Source: Paenibacillus zeirhizosphaerae | Lineage (GTDB): Bacteria; Bacillota; Bacilli; Paenibacillales; Paenibacillaceae | Reading direction: 5' to 3' | Assembly: GCF_030705605.1 (NCBI RefSeq) | Contig: NZ_JAPCKK010000016.1 | Coordinates: 124,001 to 188,000 of the forward strand | Length of the DNA stretch: 64,000 nucleotides | Shown: positions 8,516 to 16,233 of the stretch, piece after piece | Position numbering within the stretch: the stretch's first letter is position 1 | Layout: every line of letters starts with the position of its first letter | Notes under the pieces: model-generated | Seen by the model: the letters and a program-made list of their open reading frames with translations, nothing else | Databases searched by the model: none | Told to the model about the DNA's origin: nothing | Translations under genes and position numbers: made by a program

Positions 8516-9127
8516 AAGAGCACCTTTTCATTAAATTATTTTCGTAGCCTTTTCCCTATAAGAGTATTATACCCGGGATAAACGAACAGAAGCCACATCC
8601 TCTGCCATGAGATGTGGCTCTGACTCTCCGATAACCAGTTCTTTGTTCATGCTGAATACTTCCTTCCCGAGACCAATTTTTTATGGGGCTGCATCCTCCC
8701 ACTCTTAATTAATCTTCACGTTGTTTTGCGTAATTCCTTCCTTATCCAAACTGCTGCTTTCTCCAAAACTAAATCTTGAGCAGCTTAAATGTCCGCTTAA
8801 TGGCCTCCGTCGTAACCCAGCTGCTTGTTCCGGCCAGTAAAGCATTATGAAGAAGCACCATCCACAGGTTATAGACCAGCGTTCCTAAACCGATCTCAAG
8901 GAGAATAAACATTTTAATCGAAGACATCTCTACAACATACACTTGAAAAGGAATCTCAGATATCCGCTTCATACTCCACCCCGCAAACAATTGATGTTCA
9001 GAAATTTATATGCTGGGTACGGCATGTCTAAGAAGAGCCCGCAGCAGTTGAAGGCTGCTTATGGCTTCTCCCAGCAGCAGGAAGGCTGCACAAGGAAGCT
9101 ATCGGATCTCTCCTACTTTTTAACGAG
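8516..9127. other. 612-base stretch with little supported content
   Basis: Between selO and the phosphotransferase gene there is one weak open frame (listed separately at 8769-8990) and an imperfect hairpin at about 8590-8621 (AGCCACATC / GATGTGGCT) with no T-run. The 9040-9110 part has GC-rich repeats of CAGCAG type that can fold but match no known element. No RNA gene or mobile-element end was seen. Confidence 0.5.
8769..8990 (-). CDS. Doubtful small hydrophobic protein
   Basis: A 73-codon frame from TTG (or a 67-codon frame from the ATG at codon 7) encodes one clear hydrophobic helix (about residues 26-50, KMFILLEIGLGTLVYNLWM) and a basic C-terminus. No properly spaced ribosome site precedes either start; GGAG sits only one base before the ATG. 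It could be a small membrane protein, the remnant of a longer one, or chance. No family recognised. Confidence 0.25.
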   Translation of the reverse strand: MFAGWSMKRISEIPFQVYVVEMSSIKMFILLEIGLGTLVYNLWMVLLHNALLAGTSSWVTTEAIKRTFKLLKI

Positions 9128-10135
9128 CTATTGGGATGAAGCTAAACAAGACAGCTCTTGTTCGAGCCATGTGACGCCAAGGTCCAGCCGCTTCAGATCC
9201 GAAGCCAGCAGACGCACCTGCTGATGCAATACTTCCGGGCCATCCGTTCCGTTCAGATAGCGACTCATAAAGTGCAGAAATACATCGATCTTCCGCAATC
9301 GTATGAGGACAGGAATCACATGAATTTCCTCAGGGTAAAGTCGAATTTGGCCCGCATATCCGGCACAAAACTGCCTTACAGCCTCCCTTTCTTGCTCATG
9401 ACCAAGCAGACCCGAAAGGATAACGGCAGCTTCCATAACCCGTACGTCCCATGTACAAAACTCAAAATCCAGTAAAGCGGTTACTTTATGCGGGTCATTT
9501 CGGTCCAGCAGCAGGTTGGACGCGTTAAGATCCCCATGCACAAGCTGGTGCGGCAGCTTGCGCAGCCGATCAAGCGAATGCAGGATGGTGCCGTATTCTG
9601 TACACAATGCCAGTAGTTCCTCACGCAAATCCATAAAAGCGGCCGCCGGATATGCACAAAAACGGCTCACCGTTTCAACATCACATAACGGATAGGACTG
9701 CCCAAGCTCATAATACGACGGATAGACCGGGGGCATTTCCAACTGCATAGAGGCAAGCGCAGCAGACAGCTCCGCTGCAGCTTCTCCGAAGGAACGGGCA
9801 AAAGTTAAAGTATCATTCGGGGCATGCGTTCCTTCAATATATTCGAACAAGCAGGCAAGCTTTCCACTGCCATCCTCCAATTGAACAATCGTATCACCAG
9901 CAAGCGTTTGGACCGGCACTGGCACCTTAAAACGCAGCGGCTGCCGCTGCAGTTGCTCCAATACAAAATGCTCAAACCGGATTTTTTCCTGTTCCTTGTG
10001 CGTCTCGTAAATCCTCAGTACACCTTTACCTCGATCCCCGCACACAAAATACGTTGTATTATTCCAGCCCCCTGCTCTCTTCTCCATCTGTCCAGCATAA
10101 AAAGGCCAGTAACGCTTTATCAGGTTGTCATTCAT
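9128..10135 (-). CDS. Aminoglycoside phosphotransferase/homoserine-kinase-type kinase
   Basis: A 335-residue APH/choline-kinase-fold protein. The catalytic loop HGDLNASNLLLD and the metal-binding DFEF are both present, so it should be an active small-molecule kinase. The N-lobe includes GGWNNTTYFV and VLRIYETHKEQEKIRFE. The substrate is not evident; the fold covers homoserine kinase II, fructosamine kinase and antibiotic kinases, and nothing here indicates resistance. AAGGAG precedes the ATG by 7 bases. It starts 15 bases after the membrane-protein gene, as the last of a four-gene unit with the two-component system. Confidence 0.85.
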   Translation of the reverse strand: MNDNLIKRYWPFYAGQMEKRAGGWNNTTYFVCGDRGKGVLRIYETHKEQEKIRFEHFVLEQLQRQPLRFKVPVPVQTLAGDTIVQLEDGSGKLACLFEYIEGTHAPNDTLTFARSFGEAAAELSAALASMQLEMPPVYPSYYELGQSYPLCDVETVSRFCAYPAAAFMDLREELLALCTEYGTILHSLDRLRKLPHQLVHGDLNASNLLLDRNDPHKVTALLDFEFCTWDVRVMEAAVILSGLLGHEQEREAVRQFCAGYAGQIRLYPEEIHVIPVLIRLRKIDVFLHFMSRYLNGTDGPEVLHQQVRLLASDLKRLDLGVTWLEQELSCLASSQ

Positions 10136-10150
10136 CCTTGCTCTCCTTAA

Positions 10151-11194
10151 CTACTCGTTTTTCAAGGTAAACCTGTACAACTGGTAGCTCCCGGTTGGCT
10201 GCCGATTGATACACAGCAGCCGGTCATCTATCCATTCGAGAGCCTGAACATTGGGAAGATTGCTGTATAACAGGGAATGTGCCTGCATCTCCTTCACATT
10301 TCTCTGGTCCATATACATCCCGTACAGCTCGGTTACTCCTCTTTCATTAATTGCAGTATAGGCCAGCTTTTGTCCATCAGCCGAGACGGCAAAATTAAGG
10401 ATGCTGCCCTCAATCAATTGCTGCGAATTCCCGCTGTTCACATCCAACAAAAAAAGACCTTCAGGCTTCTTATATACAATGTTGTGGTTTGGAAGAACCC
10501 GAAAAGTATCTATTTGGGCTTCCATAACCAAAAGCTTCAGTGTATCTGTGTCTATCTGATATTGAAAAATTGCGGCAATTCGATCATTGTATTGCGCGGA
10601 CAAATACAAGCTGTTGCTATCCCGATCAAAGGATGCATCCATGACTCTTTCTTGCTGGAAATCTATAGCATCCGATGGCGCACCAGCTTCAAATAAAAGC
10701 CATAACCGCTCTTTGACTAACAATCTCGGAGGCAGAATCTCATAATCGCTCTGATCCTCGCTGTTTTGCAAAAAAGCATAGTCCAGATTCACTCCGATGA
10801 AGTAACCCTCATGATAAAAAACACTCATCGGAGCCCCCTTGAACTGCCAACGGTTCGTCTGTTTATTCACCAGGTTATAGGACTTGGCGGTTATCCAATC
10901 GGATATCTGCCTCCACTTGGGCAAGGAAATAATCTCATTTGGACTGGCAAAATAGAATGCGGAGTTGCCTTCCTCCCGTATCGGAATATTTTCTGTTGTT
11001 ACATGACCGATCCTTGGTCCCCACGCGGAAATCGCGTATGAGCTGGCGAAATCCTCTTCTCCCAGGAAGAAGGTCTGATTTTTTCCAAGAGTAAAAAGAT
11101 GACCTGCTGCAAAAAAGCCGAGTATAAAAAAGCCAAGCCATCCGGTCAGCAGCAGCACATCCTTGACCCGGGCAAGTGAAATCCTTTTAAACAT
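10151..11194 (-). CDS. Membrane-anchored extracellular beta-propeller-like protein in a two-component operon
   Basis: A 347-residue protein with one N-terminal membrane helix (about residues 13-33, LLLTGWLGFFILGFFAAGHLF) and a long extracytoplasmic part. The second half has short repeats of the TolB/PD40 kind (SADGQKLAYTAINERGVTELYG and similar beta-strand blocks), suggesting an incomplete propeller. No catalytic motif is visible. Its start overlaps the histidine-kinase stop by 8 bases, so it is translated with the kinase. It may sense or modulate the signal for that kinase, which is inference from context only. Confidence 0.7.
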   Translation of the reverse strand: MFKRISLARVKDVLLLTGWLGFFILGFFAAGHLFTLGKNQTFFLGEEDFASSYAISAWGPRIGHVTTENIPIREEGNSAFYFASPNEIISLPKWRQISDWITAKSYNLVNKQTNRWQFKGAPMSVFYHEGYFIGVNLDYAFLQNSEDQSDYEILPPRLLVKERLWLLFEAGAPSDAIDFQQERVMDASFDRDSNSLYLSAQYNDRIAAIFQYQIDTDTLKLLVMEAQIDTFRVLPNHNIVYKKPEGLFLLDVNSGNSQQLIEGSILNFAVSADGQKLAYTAINERGVTELYGMYMDQRNVKEMQAHSLLYSNLPNVQALEWIDDRLLCINRQPTGSYQLYRFTLKNE

Positions 11195-12635
11195 TCACCT
11201 CACCTTCAAAACGCACAGTGACTGTAGTGCCTTCCTTGACTTTACTATTCACCTGAATGCTCCCCCCGTGCTTCTCAATGATGCCTTTGACAATAGCCAA
11301 GCCAAGTCCGGCACTGCCATGCTCCCGTCCCTTCCTGCCCGGCACACGGTAAAACGGTTCGAATAAATGCTCCAACTGTGCTTCCGGTATACCTTCTCCC
11401 TGATCCGTCACCTGCAGCATAGGTACTTCGCCTTGCTTGAGCACCTCTACCCGAACTGTGGAATTCACATCTCCGTAATTAATAGAGTTATCCAGCAGAT
11501 TAATCATGACTTCCTTTAACCGGTTGCGGTCCCCCATCACATACAATTTCTCCGGCACGATACTTTGAATGCGGATCCGGTATTTGGCAGCTTTAATCTG
11601 CAGCTCCTCGCTTGTCTCAAGGGCCAGCTCACCCAGATTCACCGGTTCCATTCTATACTCTGTCTGAGCGGACGATGCCTGGGCCAGCGTCAGCATTTCG
11701 ATGACGGTCTGATTCAGCCGCTTTCCTTCTCTAATAATGGAATCCAGTCCTCGTTCAAAAAATTCACGTTCCGTAAAAGCATTCTCCTTGATAATCTGGG
11801 CATACCCTATGATCGTTGTTAATGGAGTCTTCATCTCATGGGTAGCATTATCGAAAAATATTTTGTTTTGCGCCTGCGCTTTTTTCAAAGCATCTCTTTC
11901 CTGTTCAATAATATGGATTTGCTCCCTGATCTTCTGCACCATCTTCTTGAACATGCCCGCCAATTCGCCGATTTCATCACGGGAGGACACCTTGATATCG
12001 ATGTTGTAATCTCCCGCATATACCTGCTGTGAGCTCTTGGACAACTGACGCACAGGTTTGGTGATCTGTCTCGAAATCAATATTGAAGCGATAAACACGA
12101 TCAGAAAAATGATGACTGCGAACATATTAATCGTCTGCTTGAAGCTCAGGCTGGCGGCATAAAGCTGCGAATAGTCCTTTTGATATTGCACGATTCCATA
12201 CGTCTGTCCTCCGCTTTCCAATGGATAAGCCAGTGTAGCCATCGCCCGCTCCCCCGCGAAATGAACGTTATACGCAATCTCTCCACGCTGCGCCGCTGCC
12301 AGCTCCTCTCCGCCGGTGCCGGCTGCGTTTCCGCTTAGCTGATTTCCATCCCGGTCGTATAAATCCACTTCACTGCCAATATCCGCACTCAGCTGTCTGG
12401 ACAATCCCTCAGCTTCATCCGCCAGCGAGAGCTCGCCAAGCTCACGGTTGCTTAACAGAAAATATTGGTTCATATAAATATCCAGACTTTTTTTGGCGGC
12501 GATCATGTCCGTTCTGACCGTCTGCAGCATATTATCCTCTGTGATCTGATAGGACATGATTAACAACGAAATCAGCCCTGCAAAAATAATAACGGAGAAA
12601 AGGATGACAATTTTGTGCTGAATCCCAAATCTCAT
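11187..12635 (-). CDS. Sensor histidine kinase with extracellular sensor and HAMP domain
   Basis: A 482-residue kinase. TM1 is about 7-29, an extracellular sensor about 30-168, TM2 about 169-188 (MFAVIIFLIVFIASIL), HAMP 189-240, then a coiled stretch. The dimerisation box has the phospho-accepting His266 in ATHEMKTPLTTIIGYAQII. The ATPase domain has NLLDNSINYGD (N box), DQGEGIPE (G1) and GSAGLGLAIVKGIIEKHGG (G2). The start overlaps the response-regulator stop (ATGA). The sensed signal is unknown. The architecture is like cell-envelope stress kinases of Firmicutes. Confidence 0.92.
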   Translation of the reverse strand: MRFGIQHKIVILFSVIIFAGLISLLIMSYQITEDNMLQTVRTDMIAAKKSLDIYMNQYFLLSNRELGELSLADEAEGLSRQLSADIGSEVDLYDRDGNQLSGNAAGTGGEELAAAQRGEIAYNVHFAGERAMATLAYPLESGGQTYGIVQYQKDYSQLYAASLSFKQTINMFAVIIFLIVFIASILISRQITKPVRQLSKSSQQVYAGDYNIDIKVSSRDEIGELAGMFKKMVQKIREQIHIIEQERDALKKAQAQNKIFFDNATHEMKTPLTTIIGYAQIIKENAFTEREFFERGLDSIIREGKRLNQTVIEMLTLAQASSAQTEYRMEPVNLGELALETSEELQIKAAKYRIRIQSIVPEKLYVMGDRNRLKEVMINLLDNSINYGDVNSTVRVEVLKQGEVPMLQVTDQGEGIPEAQLEHLFEPFYRVPGRKGREHGSAGLGLAIVKGIIEKHGGSIQVNSKVKEGTTVTVRFEGEVNV

Positions 12636-13333
12636 TGCTGTACCAGTTTATAACCGACCCCAAACACGGTTTCGATCAAAGAGGGACGGTCAGGCTCGTC
12701 CAATTTTTTGCGGATGCGTTGCACATGGATATCAACGGTCCTTGTATCGATGGCCACCTCGAAGCCCCACACCTTGTCCAGCAGCTCGGATCTGGAGAAT
12801 ACACGTCCTTTATGCTCGGCGAAGCATTGCAGAAGCTCGTATTCCTTTTGGGTAAACACGATCGGTACGCCGTTTTTCCGGACTTCCCGTTTCTCCTTTT
12901 CAAGCGTAATATCAGCTCCCAGGCTGAGAATTTGATCTGATGCCTGGTCAGTTGATTCAGCCGTCAACTCAATTCTGCGGAATACCGCCTTGATACGCAC
13001 AATAACCTCCCGGATATCAAAAGGCTTGGTGATGTAGTCATCTGCCCCAGATTCGATGCCCAAAATCCGGTCGAACGTATCTGCTCTGGCGGTAAGCATA
13101 ATAATGGGGGTATTAGATATATCAAGCACCTGTCTGCATACGTCGAATCCTGTCATATCCGGCAGCATTAAATCCAGCAGCAGCAAATCCGGCTTCCACT
13201 GCGTAAAAAGTTCAAGCCCTTGCCTCCCGCTCTCCGCTGTTTTCACAGCATATCCTTCCTTTCGCAGAGAAAAGGAGAGCATATCGGAAATGGAAGGCTC
13301 ATCTTCGATGATGAGGATTTTTTGGTTGTCCAT
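12632..13333 (-). CDS. OmpR-family response regulator
   Basis: A 233-residue regulator from an ATG at 13333 preceded by GGGAGA at 9 bases; the frame extends 27 codons further upstream without a ribosome site. The receiver domain (1 to about 118) has the acidic pocket Glu10-Asp11, phospho-acceptor Asp54 (LLLLDLMLPD), and Lys in the ITKPFDIREV segment. The winged-helix domain (about 135-233) has the typical LTQKEYELLQCF-like segment (here FTQKEYELLQCF) and RTVDIHVQRIRKKL recognition helix. It is coupled to the kinase gene by a four-base overlap. Targets are not evident. Confidence 0.93.
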   Translation of the reverse strand: MDNQKILIIEDEPSISDMLSFSLRKEGYAVKTAESGRQGLELFTQWKPDLLLLDLMLPDMTGFDVCRQVLDISNTPIIMLTARADTFDRILGIESGADDYITKPFDIREVIVRIKAVFRRIELTAESTDQASDQILSLGADITLEKEKREVRKNGVPIVFTQKEYELLQCFAEHKGRVFSRSELLDKVWGFEVAIDTRTVDIHVQRIRKKLDEPDRPSLIETVFGVGYKLVQQ

Positions 13334-13430
13334 ATTTATAATTCTCCCGGTTCTAGATTTCATCCTGGTAGTATAATGTCTGCATGTTTCGATTGTACAC
13401 ATAGATGTATCCAAGTTGTAAACAACAGCA

Positions 13431-13470
13431 AAAAAAGATCAGGCCTCTCTGTTTTGAAAGAGCCTGATCA
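13431..13470 (-). terminator. Intrinsic terminator after the VanY-like gene
   Basis: GATCAGGCTCTT pairs with AGAGGCCTGATC (one bulge), followed on the minus strand by TTTTTT at 13436-13431. It separates the VanY-like gene from the two-component operon. Confidence 0.85.
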
Positions 13471-13508
13471 TAGAATACACTATACAGTTTGGAAATAAAC
13501 CGCCTTCA

Positions 13509-14330
13509 TCAAGGCTGGGTCGTTACAGGAAGAACTTCCCCAAAGTATTCCTCCAGCGTAATCCCCTGCGTGCTGACCTCTTTAGCAAGATCGATGCCTA
13601 CATACCGGAGGTGCCACGGTTCGTATTTATATCCGGTGATTTTCTCCTTACCTTCCGGGTAACGAATAATAAATCCGAAATCGGCTGCATGAGCTGCAAG
13701 CCATTCCGCTTCCGGAGTACCCGCGAAGCAGGACTCGGCCGCACAGCTTCCGTCAGTGCCTGAGACATCTATGGCCAGCCCGGTTTGATGCTCACTGGTT
13801 CCCGGATAAGCGCTATAGGTTTTGGCTTTTTCTTCGCCATCCTTAGCAACATATTGATTAAAAATAACCTTTTGCCGCTCCTCCGACCGATAACCGGACA
13901 CCCCTGCGAGATAAATTCCATCCTTCTCGGCAGCAGCGAACAAATCCTCAAGCGCTTTGGCAGCCTCTTTCCGCAGCATGCGTTTCTCGATCTTTTCATC
14001 AAAGAGAAAGCGGACATTCGGATATACAAGATCGTCAGGACTGTAATTTTCAGGAAGACGATTCTGTTTGTTGACCATTACGGTTACCACATCGGGGTCT
14101 GCAACCACAGGCAGCGAGTCGCGATCTTGCTTCTCCTTCTTGGTGTTCTTCCCATCCGCAGCAGGTGCGGGTTGCACCTTGACTTCTTCTTTCCGGGAAG
14201 TACCCCGCTCATTCGTACTGCCTCCCTGCGGCTGAGTTGTTTGCTCCTGGAAGCACGCTGACAGCAGAATAGATACACCTGTACAGACAAGCAGCAGGCC
14301 TGCATAGAACTTTTTATTGCTTTTCAACAC
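13509..14330 (-). CDS. VanY-family D-alanyl-D-alanine carboxypeptidase lipoprotein
   Basis: A 273-residue lipoprotein (lipobox LLSAC, Cys26), a polar Gln/Ser/Lys linker, then a VanY/peptidase M15B domain (about 120-265). Zinc-site segments are SEHQTGLAIDVSGTD and EPWHLRYVG, with the substrate-binding SGYRSEERQKVIFNQY. It trims the terminal D-Ala from peptidoglycan stem peptides outside the membrane. Being alone, without vanA/B/H/X partners, it reads as a cell-wall maintenance enzyme (DacB/YodJ-like) rather than a vancomycin-resistance gene. It is 16 bases downstream of the M56 peptidase gene, so read-through from the BlaI-controlled promoter is possible. Confidence 0.9.
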   Translation of the reverse strand: MLKSNKKFYAGLLLVCTGVSILLSACFQEQTTQPQGGSTNERGTSRKEEVKVQPAPAADGKNTKKEKQDRDSLPVVADPDVVTVMVNKQNRLPENYSPDDLVYPNVRFLFDEKIEKRMLRKEAAKALEDLFAAAEKDGIYLAGVSGYRSEERQKVIFNQYVAKDGEEKAKTYSAYPGTSEHQTGLAIDVSGTDGSCAAESCFAGTPEAEWLAAHAADFGFIIRYPEGKEKITGYKYEPWHLRYVGIDLAKEVSTQGITLEEYFGEVLPVTTQP

Positions 14331-14346
14331 GTATGAACCTCCACTC

Positions 14347-15681
14347 TTAACCTACGGCATCCCCGGCGGAAATGGTTTTTACCACCTCGCCTGTCTTGGA
14401 ATCCATTTCAATGTAATAACATCCGATGCTCGCATAGTCTTCCGGTTCGGTAGGATTAAATTCAATGCGCCAAACCGTTTCACCGGTTTTCTCATAAGAC
14501 CAGAAGTAAGGAGTGACCGTAAATTGACTGAGCGTTTGGGAAGATACCCCGTACTGCTTCGCAACCTGCTCTGTTGCCGTGCGAACGGCTTTCTCAACAG
14601 CCATGTCAGATGGGCCAGGTATCGCTGCTTCGGGCAGGTTGAGTTCTTCTGTTTGCGCAGAATTCGTTACACTTCCTTCAACCGCGGGTCCTTTCAGCAT
14701 TTGAGCTTTGTCGGCTGCGGAGCTGTCGGCAAACACACTTGCGGCACCTACAACGAGCAGCAGAGCCACACTCATCGTTAAGACAGAAGCTTTTTTAAAT
14801 TTCATAATGGATGTAATCCTTTCTTCTGTGAGATTTTTACTATAGCCGTTGTATAAAGGGCTGAATTTCGCCTTCTGCTCAGCCATCGCAATCAATGACA
14901 TCGCATAGTTCGGTTTTGCTTGTTCACCAAATATCCTGATGACCTTCTCGTCACAAGCAAGCTCTATATCCCTGCTCATCAGCTTGTACAGCAACCAGGC
15001 CAGCGGATTAAACCAGTGGACACACAGCGCAGCCAGCAGCACCATTTTCCACAAGGTATCCAGCCGTCTGATATGAGTCAGCTCGTGCATCAGAATAAAG
15101 CTTAACTCCTGCTCATCCTTCACAGCCAGGGACTTCGGAAGAATGATCTTCGGCTTGAATATCCCGTACGCCAACGGTGTCGTTATGCGATCTGATACTA
15201 CAATCTGCAGAGGACGCCGCAGCTTTTGCTCCTGCAGCCATCGTTCTACGAAGGAATTATTGTATGGCAGCGCCATGCTTAATTGCCTGTAGCTCCTGTA
15301 GAAAGCAATCCCGAACCAGAGGATGAAACCAGCCATACCGGCAATCCAGATCACAGTCAAAACCTCTTGAACGCTGACTGCAGCAATTCGGTCAGGAGTT
15401 ACGGCCAGCACAGCGGCCACGGAACCAGGCTCATACGTATGTTTTGCGGCTTCTATGCTCTGAGACCCTCCCGTGATCCTGCCGATCCATGTGTCAGACA
15501 GGCTATGTATCCCCAGCCAGGAAGGCACCGGAATGCTCCATGGGAACAAGAGCCTGCACAAAGCAATGCCCCATAGCATTAGAAAAAAGCTTTTGGGAAA
15601 AAGGTGCAGAGCTAGCCATCGGATCACCATAACGGCTACAATCAACATACTGGCCGACAGACTCATTTCAATGATGTTCAT
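14347..15681 (-). CDS. M56-family (BlaR1-like) membrane metalloprotease with PepSY-like C-terminal part
   Basis: A 444-residue membrane protein with four predicted helices and a cytoplasmic zinc-protease loop carrying HELTH at 199-203, the BlaR1/MecR1 hallmark. After the last helix (about 300-320) the extracellular part is about 125 residues and resembles a PepSY-type domain (SDMAVEKAVRTATEQV, TGETVWRIEFNPTEPEDY, YYIEMDSKTGEVVKT). BlaR1 has a penicillin-binding sensor there, so the signal sensed is probably not a beta-lactam. AAGGTG precedes the ATG. It follows the BlaI-type repressor by 10 bases and is expected to inactivate it when triggered. Confidence 0.88.
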   Translation of the reverse strand: MNIIEMSLSASMLIVAVMVIRWLALHLFPKSFFLMLWGIALCRLLFPWSIPVPSWLGIHSLSDTWIGRITGGSQSIEAAKHTYEPGSVAAVLAVTPDRIAAVSVQEVLTVIWIAGMAGFILWFGIAFYRSYRQLSMALPYNNSFVERWLQEQKLRRPLQIVVSDRITTPLAYGIFKPKIILPKSLAVKDEQELSFILMHELTHIRRLDTLWKMVLLAALCVHWFNPLAWLLYKLMSRDIELACDEKVIRIFGEQAKPNYAMSLIAMAEQKAKFSPLYNGYSKNLTEERITSIMKFKKASVLTMSVALLLVVGAASVFADSSAADKAQMLKGPAVEGSVTNSAQTEELNLPEAAIPGPSDMAVEKAVRTATEQVAKQYGVSSQTLSQFTVTPYFWSYEKTGETVWRIEFNPTEPEDYASIGCYYIEMDSKTGEVVKTISAGDAVG

Positions 15682-15691
15682 GGCACGCACC

Positions 15692-16045
15692 TTATTTCAG
15701 CTTATTGACCATTTGCTTCAGCTTCTCAATTTGGTCTTTATCCAAATTTTTCTCATTCACGAACGAAGCGAAGAACAACTCCGGAGACCCGTCATACCAT
15801 TTACTGATCAGCTCGGTTGTTTCCTGTTCTTGAACATCCTCCTTACTGATGGCAGCTCTGCAGGTGAAATGAGGCTCAAGACGTTCAACCGCCCCTTTAT
15901 CAATGCATTTCTTGATGACGGTATAGGTCGTATTTCGGTTCCAGCCCACTTCTTCCTTCAGAATCTTGGCTAGCTGGCCTGCTGTACAGTCGCCTTCTCT
16001 CCACAGCACTTCCATCACCTTAAGCTCTGAATCAAACAATTTCAA
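15692..16045 (-). CDS. BlaI/MecI-family transcriptional repressor
   Basis: A 117-residue winged-helix repressor of the BlaI/MecI family, with LTxSE-like opening FDSELKVMEVLWREGDCTA, recognition-helix segment WNRNTTYTVIKKCIDKGAVER and a C-terminal dimerisation region where the protease usually cuts. It is the first gene before the M56 protease. Two near-palindromic operators flank its promoter (16065-16141), so autoregulation is strongly suggested. Confidence 0.92.
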   Translation of the reverse strand: MKLFDSELKVMEVLWREGDCTAGQLAKILKEEVGWNRNTTYTVIKKCIDKGAVERLEPHFTCRAAISKEDVQEQETTELISKWYDGSPELFFASFVNEKNLDKDQIEKLKQMVNKLK

Positions 16046-16064
16046 ATATGGTTCACCCCCTATG

Positions 16065-16141
16065 TGACTATTCTAATAGTCATCTTGTATGCTCATCATA
16101 TACGCTCCACACCAGAGTGTCAATGACTACTTCAGTAGTCA
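16065..16141 (-). promoter_or_regulatory. BlaI-type autoregulated promoter with two operators
   Basis: TTGACA (16123-16118) and TATGAT (16100-16095) are 17 bases apart. Immediately upstream of the -35 is TGACTACTTCAGTAGTCA (16124-16141). Just after the expected start point is TGACTATTCTAATAGTCA (16065-16082). Both are 18-base dyads with GACTA/TAGTC arms, related to the TACTACA-type BlaI/MecI operators. Confidence 0.85.
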
Positions 16142-16168
16142 AATGCCGAAACAGCGTCCGCATGCTAG

Positions 16169-16207
16169 AAAAAAGCAAAGACGGCTTCTGATCATCAGAA
16201 ACCGTCT
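16169..16207 (-). terminator. Intrinsic terminator of the siderophore biosynthetic operon
   Basis: AGACGGTTTCTGAT pairs with ATCAGAAGCCGTCT, followed on the minus strand by TTGCTTTTTT. It lies 27 bases past the last siderophore gene. Confidence 0.88.
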
Positions 16208-16233
16208 ACTCATTGCATGGATCTATACCTTAT

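Noticed and set aside
8590-8621. Hairpin AGCCACATC / GATGTGGCT as a terminator
   Set aside because: No T-run follows on either strand and it lies upstream of selO, not after a gene end.
13509-14330. VanY as a glycopeptide-resistance determinant
   Set aside because: No vanR/S, vanH, van ligase or vanX in the region; lone VanY-like lipoproteins are ordinary wall enzymes.
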